A stretch of DNA of 40,000 nucleotides from Cristatella mucedo (GCA_009760855.2 WPIO01000054.1:1652501-1692500), one strand, 5' to 3'. Shown: positions 11,933 through 33,180, counted from the first letter of the stretch. The notes: generated by a model not told the origin, from the letters alone. Program-made: numbers and translations.

Positions 11933-12574
11933 GAGGATAGGAATAGAGCGGTGGCTATAGGTGGCTTCAGCAAGCAGCTGTGACCTTGGCAGTTGCCAGA
12001 CTTGCTGTGCACCCCATTCCCAGTTGCTACCGAGCTGCTGGGTATGCTATCCTGGCTGAGCAAAGCTGCCTTAACAGCGCCTCTGTTATGCTGTGATCCG
12101 AGATCAGCCAGCTTTGCAGCCATCACTCGATCAGATCAAAAGTCAGCATAAAGTCAGTTGATTTCCATGACCGATCTGAATTCCTTTGCTTGACTGCACA
12201 GTTGGCTGGCGTCTGTGTCGCTGGCTGCGTTTGCAGGACACCGACAGCCTGCTTCGAAGCTCTCACAGCAGGTTGCCCTGCTATGAGCACCGGCAGATAC
12301 TGTCTTTGCCTCTCCTTTCTTTCTCTCTTTTTTTTGCGAGAGCCCCGTCTCCCCCAGCCAGCCGGTCTGGCTTCTCTCTTAGTCGGAAGCTGCTTCGGCA
12401 GCAGCAAGCTTTCGCTCTGCAGTTTCTTTCGTGTACCCCATTTTAAGGGTTGCCATCCGGACCGATCTTTAGGCAGGCTGTAACGATCGTTGATCGAGGT
12501 GTTGATTGATTGTCTGTGATTGATGGTTGATTATGATTGAGGTGATTGATCCAGGTGCTTCGTGTTTCGTGCAG
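11933..12574. other. Upstream of the recognised uridine phosphorylase exons
   Basis: The short N-terminal coding exon of the downstream gene should lie here or further upstream, ending with two bases of a codon before a GT donor. I could not identify it with confidence. The sequence is pyrimidine-rich around 12300-12440 and repeats TTGATTGAT words at 12490-12550. Confidence 0.4.
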
Positions 12575-22211
<9,637 letters not shown>

Positions 22212-22743
22212 CCGTCAGGCGGCACCGCCGTTTCCATCGGATTTCACATCATTCGTTCAGCCGTTTCCATCGGCCGCTGCTGCCATCGTCGGCATCGCCT
22301 GCGGCTCGCGCGGTCGATCGCATGCGAGAACTGCTTGCACCTGGTTCGAACTCGCCTGTCGCCTGCCAGTGGCGACGGCGGCGATGAGCTCATGGTCATG
22401 GTCACTCAGCTCATGGTCAAGGCCTTAAAAAGATGATAAGAGATGGCCTATACCAGAGAAATTACATTATCATACGACAAAATGACGATTTGTTTGGACC
22501 GGCCAAATTAGGGGTTATTTGCAATCATTTCGTTTTTGCAACTAATTATCATACCGACTCAACTCACACTTAGGTCGAACAAGAGTCACTGCACACCTGG
22601 GAGGTCCTCGCCTTGTAGCATCCCCTGTGGCTGGGCATCTCGTGCAGCGTGACCTCTGACCTCATTCTGGTCGCTGCACCATCGCTTGCTTCCGGCCTTC
22701 TCGTTGGGAGATCAGAGCCTCGATACGTCAGTGAGCAACTCGG

Positions 22744-22744
<1 letters not shown>

Positions 22745-22785
<41 letters not shown>

Positions 22786-22788
22786 TCT

Positions 22789-22855
<67 letters not shown>
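22745..22855. repeat. (CT)n microsatellite downstream of uridine phosphorylase
   Basis: A CT tract with a few TTT interruptions in its middle, followed by another 200 bases of CT-rich sequence. Confidence 0.93.
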
Positions 22856-22857
<2 letters not shown>

Positions 22858-23129
22858 CCCTCACTAACTATATATCTGTTTCTCTAGGCCTCTCCTCCCT
22901 GTTTCTGATCTTGCTCTCCCTCTTGCTCTTGCTCTCTATCTCTCTCGCATTCACAATCTGTCTCTGTTTCTCTCTGCCTCTCTCCATATCTCCGATCTTG
23001 CTCTCTCACAACGAGGGATCCTTTGCATGCTGTTGCAATAGATCATATGTGATTGATGCTGCGAGTTGGGCTGTAAGCAAGACAGACAGGACCAGATAGT
23101 TCATCCCTAAGGTAGCAGCATCCCATCAG

Positions 23130-24697
23130 GAATCCTGTCCCTCACTGATAACCCCACAGGACTCAATTCCGTGCAGCACCTTAATGTCTGCATTCAAGGT
23201 GGCCACGAATAACCACACCCTGAAATTATCTCCCAGTCAAATAAAACAACCAGTCTTCTAAACCATATTCCTACTGTCCCACTTCTACGATGCATAGACC
23301 TGCTGCTGCCACTAGGTAGCTAACATACATAAATATGTCCTTAGCCTCAGGTCATGTCCCTTCACCTTTCAAAAAGCCTCTAGTTAGGCCACTAAGTAAG
23401 AAAGCAACGCTAGGCCAAGAAAACGTGAGCAGCTTCCGTCCAGTCTCTTTTCTGCACCTGTCTTCTGCATCTCCTATCAAAGACACTGGAACGAGTTGTG
23501 ACAAACCAGGTGAACTCGTATATTGAAACTGCATACCTAGCCAGTCAGTTGCAGTCTGGTTTTTGAGCTATTAACTCCGCAGTCAGCATTCCTTGGGGTG
23601 TATGACGACCTTCTCAGGAATGCAGACTTAGGTAAAGTCTCTCTGTGCTTGTTTTGCTTGATCTTTTGGCACAGTGTTTGATACTATCGATCACAAAGTG
23701 ATACTTGTGTGCTTCTCATCTCGTCTATGCATCACTGGCACTGCACTTCTATAGTTAAGAACCTATCACTGTAGAAGACCCCGGAAAATTGATGTGAACG
23801 GATAAAGATTATCCGACGAACCAATGAAGAATAGGTTCCTCAGGGCTCTGTGCTTGATCCACTGCTTCTCACAATGTATATTCCCCCTCTTGCCGATATG
23901 ATCGCCTAGCACAATTTAGGCTTTCACTTCTATTCAGGTTTCACGCAGTTGGACCTTTGCTTAGATCCCTCCTAGCCTTCAAGCACGGCAGATTCTCTCA
24001 ACTCCCTTCCTGCATGTATATAGCTGACGTGTGCACATTGATAGCAGCCAAGTTTTTCAAATTAAATGACAGTAAAACCAGCAAGTTATGGCCAAGCCAA
24101 ACCAAGTGTCAAGACTCAGAAATTCGAAATCGCTCAAAATCGGCTCTGTCAGCGTATCTCCTATTGCACTTGTCTATATATTGTATGTCTATATATTATA
24201 TTAATATATAATGTATAATGCAATATATATATATATATATATATAATACACATTATTGATTAATATTACTATTAATAATAATGCATATTATAACAATAAT
24301 ACAATACATGCTATATATTATAGATTACATGTCTATATATATATATATATATATATTGTATGTGTCTATATTGTATACTTGTATCTCCTATTGTATCTCC
24401 ATACATATCTCCTATTGCATCTGCCCGAAATATGGGTGTCCTGTTTTAAAGTGACCTACGACTACGCGACCAAATAAGGTCCACGGTTCAGTCTCCTTAC
24501 ATTCAGCTAGACAACATTGCAAAAATTCGGCCTGCTTTAGACAGTGATACATCTTAATTTGTCCGTGCATTTGCGTCACACCGTCTCGACTTCTGTAACT
24601 CGCTGCTGATCCACCAGCCTGTGTAACCGCGTTCTTATAGGTGGTGCAAAACTCTACAGCTGGGTAGGCTTGACGGTTGTGGGCGTCACAGCTGCTA
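23130..24697 (+). mobile_element. Old L2/CR1-type LINE, copy E
   Basis: This is a strongly diverged plus-strand copy. Matches include CATAGACCTGCTGCTGCC, TGTCCTTAGCCTCAGGTCATG, AAAGCAACGCTAGGCCAAGA, the motif-A region (TTTGATACTATCGATCACAA), the YADD region (decayed to TATTCAGGTTTCACGCAG) and the RT C-terminus up to GCGTCACAGCTGCTATG. There are many stops and frameshifts. It is interrupted by about 240 bases of AT-rich sequence and loses its 3' end where the opposite-strand copy F begins. Confidence 0.8.
24165..24415. repeat. AT-rich block inside LINE E
   Basis: TA-rich sequence with repeated TGTCTATATATTGTATG and ATCTCCTATTGTATCTCC words separates LINE sequence ending CGTATCTCCTATTG from LINE sequence resuming at ATCTGCCCGAAATATGGG. 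The CTATTGCATCT words on both sides suggest slippage amplification from the LINE junction. Confidence 0.65.
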
Positions 24698-25640
24698 TGT
24701 AATATTAATACATTTAAAGCCCTCGAAGAACTCAACCTCTTTCTAATCGCTTTACAATTGCTGCAAAATATGCACGATCGAATGGTTAGTGGTAGCATGC
24801 TCAATAAACAAAAAGATAACATGGTTAGCCGTGATATGCACAGGGTCAGCATGCAAGTGTGGTTAGTGGCAACATGCAAGAATGTCACCATGCGTAAGCA
24901 CATTAAGTACGAATCACAGGGACCCACTAAATGCTGTCATCGATAGATTTGTCTTTAGTTTCTTTTTAAATGTGGACAAGGCAAGAAATTTCGTGACGCA
25001 GGTCGTAAGTGATTTCCGGGCTTTTGGTAGCATACGAACTAAAGGCACTGTCTCCAAAGGATTTGAGGTTTGCACGATGTGTGGCTTAACCGTTAGATTC
25101 CGAAAAGCGGGTGGAACGATGCTTAGCCTGATGGGGAAGATCTGATAGGTAGGCTGGAGCCAAAGAATGAAGGGAACTGAAAGTGAGTGACAAAACTTAG
25201 AAGTCGATCCGTTGCTTGACTGGGAACCAGTGCATGTTGGCAAGAAGGTGTGATGTGGCAACTGCAGCACTCATGACAGACAAGCCTAGCTGCAGAATTT
25301 TGTACCAGCTGTAAGCGCCTGAGTGCCCAGGCTAGTAGGCAAGCAAGCAGTGAGTTACAGAAGTCAAGACGGATGCAACAAATAGATAGACTAATTTCGT
25401 TGTGTTGTCCCTGTCTAAACAAGCCCGAATTTAAGCAATGTCGTGTAGCTGAAAGTGGGCAGACTTGACATTGTAGCTGATATGGTCTACTAATTAAAGG
25501 TCAAATTGAAACTGAAACAGGACACCCAGATTTCGTGCAGATTCAACCAGAGATATGCTGACAGAGCCGATTTTGAGCGTTAGCCTATCCAAAATCTGAA
25601 TCATACTTGGTTTGTCCATAACTCAGTCAGTTAGTTTAAT
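24698..25640 (-). mobile_element. L2/CR1-type LINE, copy F
   Basis: This minus-strand copy has hairpin and tail at the left (on +: TTAAAGCCCTCGAAGAACTC...CGCTTTACAATTGCTGC). The 3' UTR and RT C-terminal half follow (frames 24914-25270 and 25123-25422). It ends within the RT at about 25640, abutting the 5' end of plus-strand copy G. It is moderately diverged. Confidence 0.82.
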
Positions 25641-25690
25641 CTTGCTGCTCGGTCCTCCCTCCAATCTGTCATCCGTCATCATTGGTAGAT

Positions 25691-26077
25691 AGCTACAACA
25701 CGACACCAGCTGACACACAGCTACAACACGACACCAGCTGACACACAGCTACAACACGACACTAGCTGACACACAGCTACAACACGACACCAGCTGACAC
25801 ACAGCTACAACACGACACCAGCTGACACACAGCTACAACACGACACTAGCTGACACACAGCTACAACACGACACCAGCTGACACACAGCTACAACACGAC
25901 ACTAGCTGACACACAGATACAACACGACACCAGCTGACACAGCTACAACACGACACTAGCTGACACACAGCTACAACACGACACTAGCTGACACACAGCT
26001 ACAACACGACACTAGCTGACACACAGCTACAACACGACACTAGCTGACACACAGCTACAACACGACACTAGCTGACA
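25691..26077 (+). repeat. 28-bp minisatellite, 14 units, derived from LINE coding sequence
   Basis: The unit AGCTACAACACGAC plus ACYAGCTGACACAC is repeated 14 times with period 28; one step (25915 to 25941) is 26. The single-copy equivalent in LINE B encodes SYNKTLADTLDE at the same place. Units differ mainly at one C/T site; in order they read c c t c c t c t c t t t t t. A period of 28 shifts frame with every added unit. Confidence 0.96.
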
Positions 26078-27604
26078 AGCTCGACGAGTTTGCACCTCTG
26101 AAAAAGCGCACTGTGCGCCCCCGCCCAGACGGCCTATGGTTTACCACAGACATTAAGCTAGCCAAGTCTACTAAACGAAAGCTTGAAAAAGCATACAAAA
26201 GACCCGGACTGACTGTCCATCGACAGGCTTATGAAGACTACTGTAGGTCGTACCAATCGATCCTAGCAAAGGCCAAGTCTAGCTTTTATAAAAAAAAAAC
26301 ATTGTTGAATCACAGATGCACAATCCAAAAATGCTGATGTCGACGATCAACAATCTCCTCGACCGCTTCCAGATTAGCTACTTACCTGATGATCCTTGTG
26401 ATGATCTATCCGATCGCTTCTCTCGATTCTTTGTGCAGAAGATAGACAAGATCAGGGAATCCATCCCTGCGATGACAGCATCCCCCTAGAATGCTGTACC
26501 CGATTCCTGGCTGCACCTCAATGTCTACATTTAAGCCGGTCGCTAGTGATCTAGTCCTAAAGTTCGTATCGCAATCAAAGAAGACAACAAGTCCTCTGGA
26601 CCCTATTCCCACTGTCCTGCTCCTACGTTGTATTGATCTGCTGCTGCCATGCATAACTAACATCATTAATATGTCATTAGCCTCAGGTCATGTCCGAGCA
26701 CCTTTCAAAAAAGCTGTAGTCAGGCCTCTCCTCAAGAAAGCAACACTAGACCAAGAGAACTTGAGCAACTACTGCCCAGTCTCCCTTCTACCATTCCTAT
26801 CAAAGACACTGGAACGGGTCGTGGCAGACCAGTTGAAGTCATATATTGAAACTTCAAACCTTGCTAGTAAGTTCCAGTCTGGTTTTAGAGCTAATCACTC
26901 CACAGACTGAGCAATGCTTAGGGTGTACAACGACCTCCATAGGAATGCAGACATGGGTAGAGTGTCTCTGCTTGTTTTGCTCGATCTTTCGACAGCTTTT
27001 GATACTATCGATCACTAAGTTCTTCTAGAGCGCCTCTCATCTTGTCTGGGCATCACTGGCACTGCTCTGCAACGGTTCAGATCGTATCTCAGCGGGAGAA
27101 TCCAGAGTATTAACGTGAATGGACAAAGATCATCTGAGGTGCCCATTAAATATGGAGTATTTTGTGGCTCAATCCAGTTCTTTTCACGGTTTATATTCTC
27201 CCTCTAGCCGATGGGATTGCCGAGCACAATCAAGGTTTAAATTGTATGCGGACGACACTCAGTTGTACCTTTGCTTTAATCCCTCCCAGCCTTAGAGCAT
27301 TGCGAATTCTCTCAACTCACTTGCTGCATGCATTAATGACATCCGCACATGGATGGCAGCAAATTTTCTAAACCTAAACGACGATAAAACTAACTTACTA
27401 GTCATGGGCGAACCCAGTGTGATTCAGAAATTGGAAAGGCTGACGCTCAAAATTGGCTCTGCCAGCACATCTCCTGTTGAATCAGCTCGAAATTTAGGTT
27501 TCATGTTCCAAAGTGACCTCTCGTTTGATGACCACATCAGCTCCACAGTCAAGTCTGCCTACTTTCAGCTACGTAGCATTGCTCAAATTCGGGCTTGTTT
27601 AGAT

Positions 27605-28043
27605 AAGGATGTGACAGCCCTCCGCACGACCTGTCGTCGGGCTGGGTAGAGCGACCGAGCAACAAGTCTGCTGGCTCCAACACCGAAACCTTTATTTCAA
27701 ACTAGGCCGGCCAAGCCCAGTCTACACACACTAGACGGCTGCCGGTGTCGAGGGATCTAGCCCTACCCTCCCGTTGTACTCCTCCGGCAACCCTTATGCA
27801 TGCATTGATTTTTGCACTGTCGGGCCATTGTTCGTTCCGAACCCGCCCGACAACTGGCGGCAGTTTGTGGTAGATTGATGTCCCCACAGATGCAGGAATG
27901 CATATATTTGGGCAGGACTGCCGAGTCATCGTCTGCCCATCCACTGGTCGTGAGCTTGCGGCTGCCTAGGCAGTCTGAGAGAGCCGTAGCTGGTCTCCAC
28001 CCTGTGCTCGAAGGCTGCAAGCCTCGTGTTCCTTCACAAAGGA
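27605..28043 (-). mobile_element. Solo LTR with 5-bp target-site duplication
   Basis: A 429-bp insert at 27610-28038 begins TGTGACAGCCC and ends CCTTCACA, giving perfect TGTGA...TCACA termini. The direct repeat AAGGA flanks it on both sides (27605-27609 and 28039-28043), and the LINE reads uninterrupted across the join when the insert is ignored. TG...CA ends and a 5-bp duplication are hallmarks of LTR-retrotransposon integration. No internal coding region is present, so this is a solo LTR left by recombination between two LTRs. Minus orientation is tentative: the complement carries AATAAA at 27691-27696 and a TATA-like AAATATATG near 27900. Confidence 0.85.
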
Positions 28044-28770
28044 TACCACGTCTAAGTTGGTCCATGCATTTGTGACAACCCGTCTTGACTTCTGTAACTC
28101 ACTGCTTACTGGCCTACCGGCATGTGCAATTAGGCGATTACAGCTGGTGCAAAATTCCGAAGCTAGGCTTGTCTGTCGCGAGCGTTGCAGTTGCCACATC
28201 ATACCACTTCTCGCCGACCTACACTGGCTGCCAGTCAAGCAACGGATCGACTTCAAGGTTTTTTCGCTCACTTTTAGGTCACTTTATTCTTTGGCTCCAG
28301 CCCATCTCTCAGATCTACTCCCCCACCAGGCCGCCAAGCATTGTAACACCCGCTTTTTGGAATCCAACAGTTTACCAATACCTCGTACAAACCTCAAATC
28401 CTTTGGAGACCGTACATTTAATTCGTATGCTCCCAAAGCCTGGAACTTCCTCCCAACGTGCGTCAGAACATCCCCAGACTTGACCACATTTAAAAAGAAC
28501 TTAAAACACCTATTTAGGACAGCATTTAGTGGGTCCCTGTGATTCGTCCTTCATGTGCTTATGCGTGCTGACACTGTGCATGCTGCCACCAACCACATTT
28601 GCATGCTGACCCTGTGCGTGTAACCCCTAACCATGTTATTGATGTTGTTTATCAAGTATGATATTACTCACCATTCGATCTCGGCTCCCTTTTCAGCAAA
28701 TGTAAAGTGCCTAGAAAGAGGTTGAGTTCTCTGAGGGCGCTCTATCAAGTGCATTATTATTATTATTATC

Positions 28771-29030
28771 TATATATCGCAGCATTTAGAGGATCCCTGT
28801 GATTCGACCTTTGGGTAATTGCCCGTGCTGACACTATGCATGCTAACACTAGCCATACTTGCATGCTGGCCCTGTGCATGTCACCTCTAACCACGATATT
28901 CGTGTTGTTTTTTGAGCATGCTACCACTAATCATTCGATCGTGCTTCCTTTGCAGCAAGTGTAAAGTGCCTAGAAAGAAGTTGAGTTCTCTGAGGGTGCT
29001 ATATCAAATGTATAATTATTATTATTATAA
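28771..29030 (+). mobile_element. LINE 3' fragment, GTGCC-hairpin variant
   Basis: CAGCATTTAGAGGATCCCTGTG, the 3' UTR, and the hairpin AAGTGCC...GAGGGTGCTATATC with an ATT tail. The same fragment in the same flanking context recurs at 33590-33842, so it predates the segmental duplication. Confidence 0.82.
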
Positions 29031-29632
29031 AAAATTGCTCCTGAGATGAAAAATCTCTTACAGCTGGTTGGCTGTCAGAGGTGACTTTACAAAAAGGACA
29101 AGATGAACCGAAATGTACGAATCTGCGATACAATGTGTGATGAATTTGTCTCGAGAATCTTCTCACCAACTCAGCATAGATCTCTAAACTCTCATCATCT
29201 CCCAACAGGTGCCTAAAGGATAGATGATGTGCAGCAAGCAAACACCAGAGCTACATCCAATGATGGTCAAGCACAATAGCAAGCTGGTCATTCCATCCAA
29301 TAACAGTCAAGCAGAAGAGACTACACGTGACGCCATCGAGGCATCCGTGCTGATTAATTATTGAATTAAATTTTCTCTCTCGACGCGATGGTAGTACAAA
29401 GCAGGTTCGCATGCTGCTATTTGCTCTCTCTCTACTGCCTGTCGAATTCTTTTTTCATATCGTGAATGCTTCACAGCATGTAGTGCAGCGAACTGCTTCA
29501 ATACTCACTTCCTCCTTTTTGGGGCCGGGCAGGGAAGTATGTCAAGGACATATCCTTTGCGTCTCGGTCTGTCTGCCTCCTCCAGCCTAACGTCATGTCC
29601 GGCATGGAACCGCACTTGCTTCCATTCCATTC

Positions 29633-29688
<56 letters not shown>

Positions 29689-30282
29689 TGTTGGCGGAAT
29701 AAAATCATAACCTAACCACGTGCTAGCCATCACGAATACTGTACCAAATGCCAGCATTTATGCTGCCTCTGCTGATGCGGGGGTCCAGGAGACCTGCCTT
29801 GTTCTCAGAAACCACGGCAGAGGCGGCACTGCCTCCCGCACTGGCGAGCGTCAGTAGATGGGGGCTCAAGTTATTGCATCGATAACAGTGGCGATGGCAA
29901 TCGTCGCGGTGCACGACACAGCGCCGCGGGCGGTACGCGAGCGGCAACGAAGTCGAGGCCGGAACGTGGATTGCCGAGCCACAGCCATTCGTCCCACCAC
30001 CTCCCATCATCACGCGCAGGAAGAGCATCGTGAGGAGAAGCGAGCTGATGTCAAGGTTGATTTGAGGGGGGGATAACTTACATGCACTAAGCGGTTCGTG
30101 CGGTCAGCTCGACAATCTTCGACGTGGCATTTCGTTCGATTTTAGCGAAGCTAGCGGTCGAAATAGCCTGAGGTCACTGATACCTGCGAATGTCGCCCGA
30201 CGGGCACTTCCCTGCCGTCTCTCTCGGTGAAGGCCGTTCTCGGTTTGGCAAATGTGCTGGCTGCAATGCCAGAGCCAGAGCT
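28778..30282 (+). repeat. Segmental duplication, copy 1
   Basis: 28778-29430 matches 33590-34445, including a shared LINE 3' end. 30201-30282 matches 34446-34528. Between them, 29431-30200 (about 770 bases) has no counterpart in copy 2. The copies differ by many substitutions, so the event is old. Confidence 0.82.
29636..29685. repeat. (CT)n microsatellite
   Basis: About 25 CT units, within the 770-base segment unique to duplication copy 1. Confidence 0.95.
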
Positions 30283-30949
30283 CTCGGTGACACGATGCTG
30301 CATCGCTCGTCTACATCAGCCGACCACTGAAAAACTAGCTGCAAGCTTTTTGGCATCAGTTCTCTCTCCGTGCAGGTTTGGGTAGGTAGCTGCTTAGCCA
30401 CTTGGCCTCGACCGCGATCTACCTAGTGCCACTATTATTATTATGGCTTTGAGCTCAGCACTCAGGTGGCCCATTAAGCGCCGCTGCCCCCTCATACAAA
30501 TGAGGCGGCTGGTTTGCATCAGAGTCGATGAGCAATTAGCGAGATGCTCTGAGAGCGTCTGCAGACGCTACAGAAGGAGCGCTATTAGAGCCCCGCCCCG
30601 ACTGCTGGGCCGCCGTCCGCACACGCGACCCCCCTCTCGCCAGGTCCCGGGCTGACGTCTGGGCTATCGGGACATGGACCTCGTCTGCTTCTATTAGATA
30701 TCGCTCTCTCGAGCTGCTGGTGACGGAATACGGCAGTCGCTGAGATGACTGCTACACCGCATGCTACTAGCGAGCGATTGGTGCGGCCGCCCGCTCGCCG
30801 GCACTGGCCAGTCACAGCTGACATTCTGCTAGGATGAAGTTCGGTGGATGTCTCGTTCCTTGGGGTTTCCTCGATCGCAAGGCCGCACCGTGCGTCACAT
30901 TTGCCGCTCTGCGAGATCCGGCGATGGCGCCTTGACGGTTTGCAGTTTG
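30283..30949. other. No gene recognised
   Basis: Unique sequence without a recognisable coding region; short frames overlap on both strands. Confidence 0.4.
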
Positions 30950-31035
30950 CTGTATTCATACGCTACAGCGCTGCGATCTGTATTCGTACGCTGCAGTGCT
31001 ATCTATGTTCTGTATTCATACGCTACTGCTCTAAG
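30950..31035 (+). repeat. Three-unit short tandem repeat
   Basis: CTGTATTCATACGCTACAGC, CTGTATTCGTACGCTGCAGT and CTGTATTCATACGCTACTGC begin at 30950, 30978 and 31010. Confidence 0.75.
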
Positions 31036-31084
31036 TGCAGCTCTTCTTACCGCAAGATAGTGCAATGCTGGCTAAGATTTCTCT

Positions 31085-31160
31085 TCAATGTATGTACAGC
31101 ACAAGTATAGTGCTAGACAGAGATACAACTCTCTGAGGGTGCAATGCAAATCTATTTAGT
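31085..31160 (+). mobile_element. Degraded LINE terminal hairpin
   Basis: TACAGCACAAGTATAGTGCTAG, then ACTCTCTGAGGGTGCAATGCAA, then AT-rich sequence, resembles the family's 3' end. It is highly decayed. Confidence 0.5.
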
Positions 31161-31907
31161 GATATTATTAAGGTATTATTACGGCTATTATTTTTACTCT
31201 AGCCACGATCGCTTTCGTCAAGCCAGATCGGCATTTGTACTTGGCACTAGCTTGAGAGAAACAAAAACGCATATTTTGTTACCTTGTTTTTTCGTACATT
31301 TTCATCTAATGATCAGCACATTTCTGCAAAAAATGTCAGAAGGCTGGCCTAGCGATGCAAGATTGCATACCAAAGGCCGTTGACGCTACATATTGGAGTT
31401 TGAGGTTTTCGAAAAGAAACCGTTTTATCGAGTTCTGCTCTTTACAGAAGCGATAGCAGCATCAGCAACACTATCAAAGCGCAGTTTTTTTATTGGCATC
31501 GCCACCGGCGGCTTCCGTTGATTGGCCTTCCACGAGATCATTCCGTCGTCGACGCTGGTTTTTTAAAGCGAAAACCATCAACTTTTGAGTATTTCCTAAT
31601 TCCTGTGCAGTTCGCTCGATGGGTTGAGGAAGTGCCGGTCGCCGCGATGCAAAATGAAAAACTGGAATCTTGCGAGGCACTTTTTTTCATTACCAGCTGA
31701 GACAAGGACGTCAAGAAAAATCTCAGTCGGGTTTCAAGCGGTCACAGCAGTGCTCTCCTATTCTGCGTAACCTGTGAGATCCTATGCAGCAACGATGATG
31801 ACGGAAATGTCACGTGCCCTAGGCTCGCCTTGAGTTCGCTATACGAAACTCTCCTGCAGCATAGTCATTGCGGCTTTGCGGATATACAGATGAACATACA
31901 TTGCATT
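31161..31907. other. No gene recognised
   Basis: I found no family match. The short frames at 31144-31383 and 31474-31700 have no recognisable domain. Confidence 0.4.
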
Positions 31908-32483
31908 ATTCGAAGCGACCTCTCGTTAGACGACCATATCAGCTCCACAGTCAAATCCGCCTATTTTCAGCTTCATAACATTGCTAAAATTCGGGCTTGT
32001 TTAGATAAAGATACCACGTCCAAGTTGGTCCATGCATTCGTGACATCCCGTCTCGACTTCTGCAACTCACTGCTTACTGGCCTAGCAGCATGTGCGATCA
32101 GGCGATTGCAGCTGGTGCAAAACTCTGCAGCTAGGCTTGTCTGTCGTGAGCGTCGCAGTTGCCACATTACTCCACTTCTCGCCGACCTGCACTGGCTACC
32201 AGTCAAGCAACGGATTGACTTCAAGGTTTTGTCGCTCACTTTTAGGTCACTTCATTCTATGGCTCCAGCCTATCTGTTAGATATACTACCCCATCAGGCC
32301 AAGCATCGTACCACCCGCTTTTCGGAATCCAACAGTCTAGAAATACCGCGTACAAACCTCAAATCCTTTGGAGACCGTGCATTTAATTCGCATGCTCCCA
32401 AAGCCTGGAACTCCCCCCCCCCCCTACCTGCGTCAGAACATCCCCTGACCTGACCACATTAAAAGGAACCTAAAAACACACCT
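31908..32483 (+). mobile_element. L2/CR1-type LINE, copy H, RT C-terminal fragment
   Basis: Plus-strand frame to 32453. LINE homology starts near RSDLSLDDHISSTVKSAYFQ and continues through VHAFVTSRLDFCNSLL and ADLHWLPVKQRIDFKVLSL. It breaks near a poly-C run at 32411-32423 and stops at about 32483, without 3' UTR or hairpin. Truncated at both ends. Confidence 0.85.
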
Positions 32484-33094
32484 TTTGCCGTGCAAGAGGC
32501 TGCTTGCCTTTGTGTGTGCCTTTGTGAGGTGGGAGCAGAAGAAACGCTTTCAGCAGCAGCGACTGCAAAAGCACGGTTTCACTGCTAATTTCAGCGAAGT
32601 CGCAAAGTTTCCATATTTCTACTTGAGTTCAACAAGCAGTTTTACACCACCGTGGGACTTCGGCGGCAGTCACATGATTTAAGGGTCCGATCAGCCAAGT
32701 GATTAAACCGCATCCATAGGCTATTCTTAACAGGTTCCAGCAAGCTGAAGTCGACGACAAATCAACAGTTACCACAGAAGCGCATTTTTTATTGACAATG
32801 AATGAAATAATGAAATAAATCAATAGATAAACATATGTAAATTAAAAAATTGAAATAAATAACGAAAATAAAAATAAATGAATTAAACGAAACTAAATAA
32901 AGCAGAGCTCCCGTTGGAGGAGTCTCACTTCCAAGCTTAAGCAACACGCACCCACAAAGTGAAGCCGCTTAGCTGTGTCCGTTCAGCCATCTTTTGTACC
33001 CAGTTCTTACCCACCATTAATGGCTGCTAGAAGCTGCTACGTTTCAACCGACTGCACACTTTACTTCGAATGAGCCTCAGTAATAATGCTTATA
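32484..33094. other. No gene recognised
   Basis: Unique sequence; an AAATAAAT-rich stretch occupies 32800-32910. Confidence 0.4.
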
Positions 33095-33180
33095 ATAAGA
33101 ATAATACATTTGCTAGAGCGCACTCACAGAGCTCAATTTTTTATAGGCACTTTAAATTTGCTGAAAAGGATCAACTTTAG
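33095..33180 (-). mobile_element. LINE 3'-end fragment
   Basis: On + it reads AATAATACATTTGCTAGAGCG, CACTCACAGAGCTCAATTTT, TTATAGGCACTTTAAATTTGC, the complement of the family hairpin, with an ATT-type tail at the left. Confidence 0.65.

Larger units (their letters stand above)
25641..28770 (+). mobile_element. L2/CR1-type LINE, copy G, with internal minisatellite and LTR
   Basis: This copy is 5'-truncated in the linker between endonuclease and RT (TGCTGCTCGGTCCTCCCTCC). It continues through an expanded 28-bp minisatellite (25691-26077), the linker (frame 26113-26337), the RT N-terminus (26491-26910), a decayed RT core, a solo LTR insertion (27610-28038), the RT C-terminus (28057-28542, ending FSGSL), the 3' UTR, the hairpin AAAGTGCC...GGGCGCTCTATC and an (ATT)n tail. 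Motif A and the YADD region are damaged, so it is inactive. Without the LTR and minisatellite it would be about 2.3 kb. Confidence 0.88.

Noticed and set aside
23240-23245. AATAAA as the polyadenylation signal of uridine phosphorylase
   Set aside because: It lies inside diverged LINE E, where it derives from family sequence reading AATCAAAGAAGAC, and is 1 kb past the stop beyond a CT tract.
25691-26077. CRISPR-like direct repeat array
   Set aside because: Units are contiguous with no spacers, and the unit is a piece of LINE coding sequence; this is a eukaryotic minisatellite.
24698-28770. F plus G as a single twin-primed LINE
   Set aside because: Each has its own 3' hairpin and tail, and their divergence differs; twin priming leaves only one 3' end.
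29858-30076. Frames on both strands at 29.7-30.1 kb as a gene
   Set aside because: No recognisable domain, overlapping frames of similar size on opposite strands, and location in an indel segment of a repeat.
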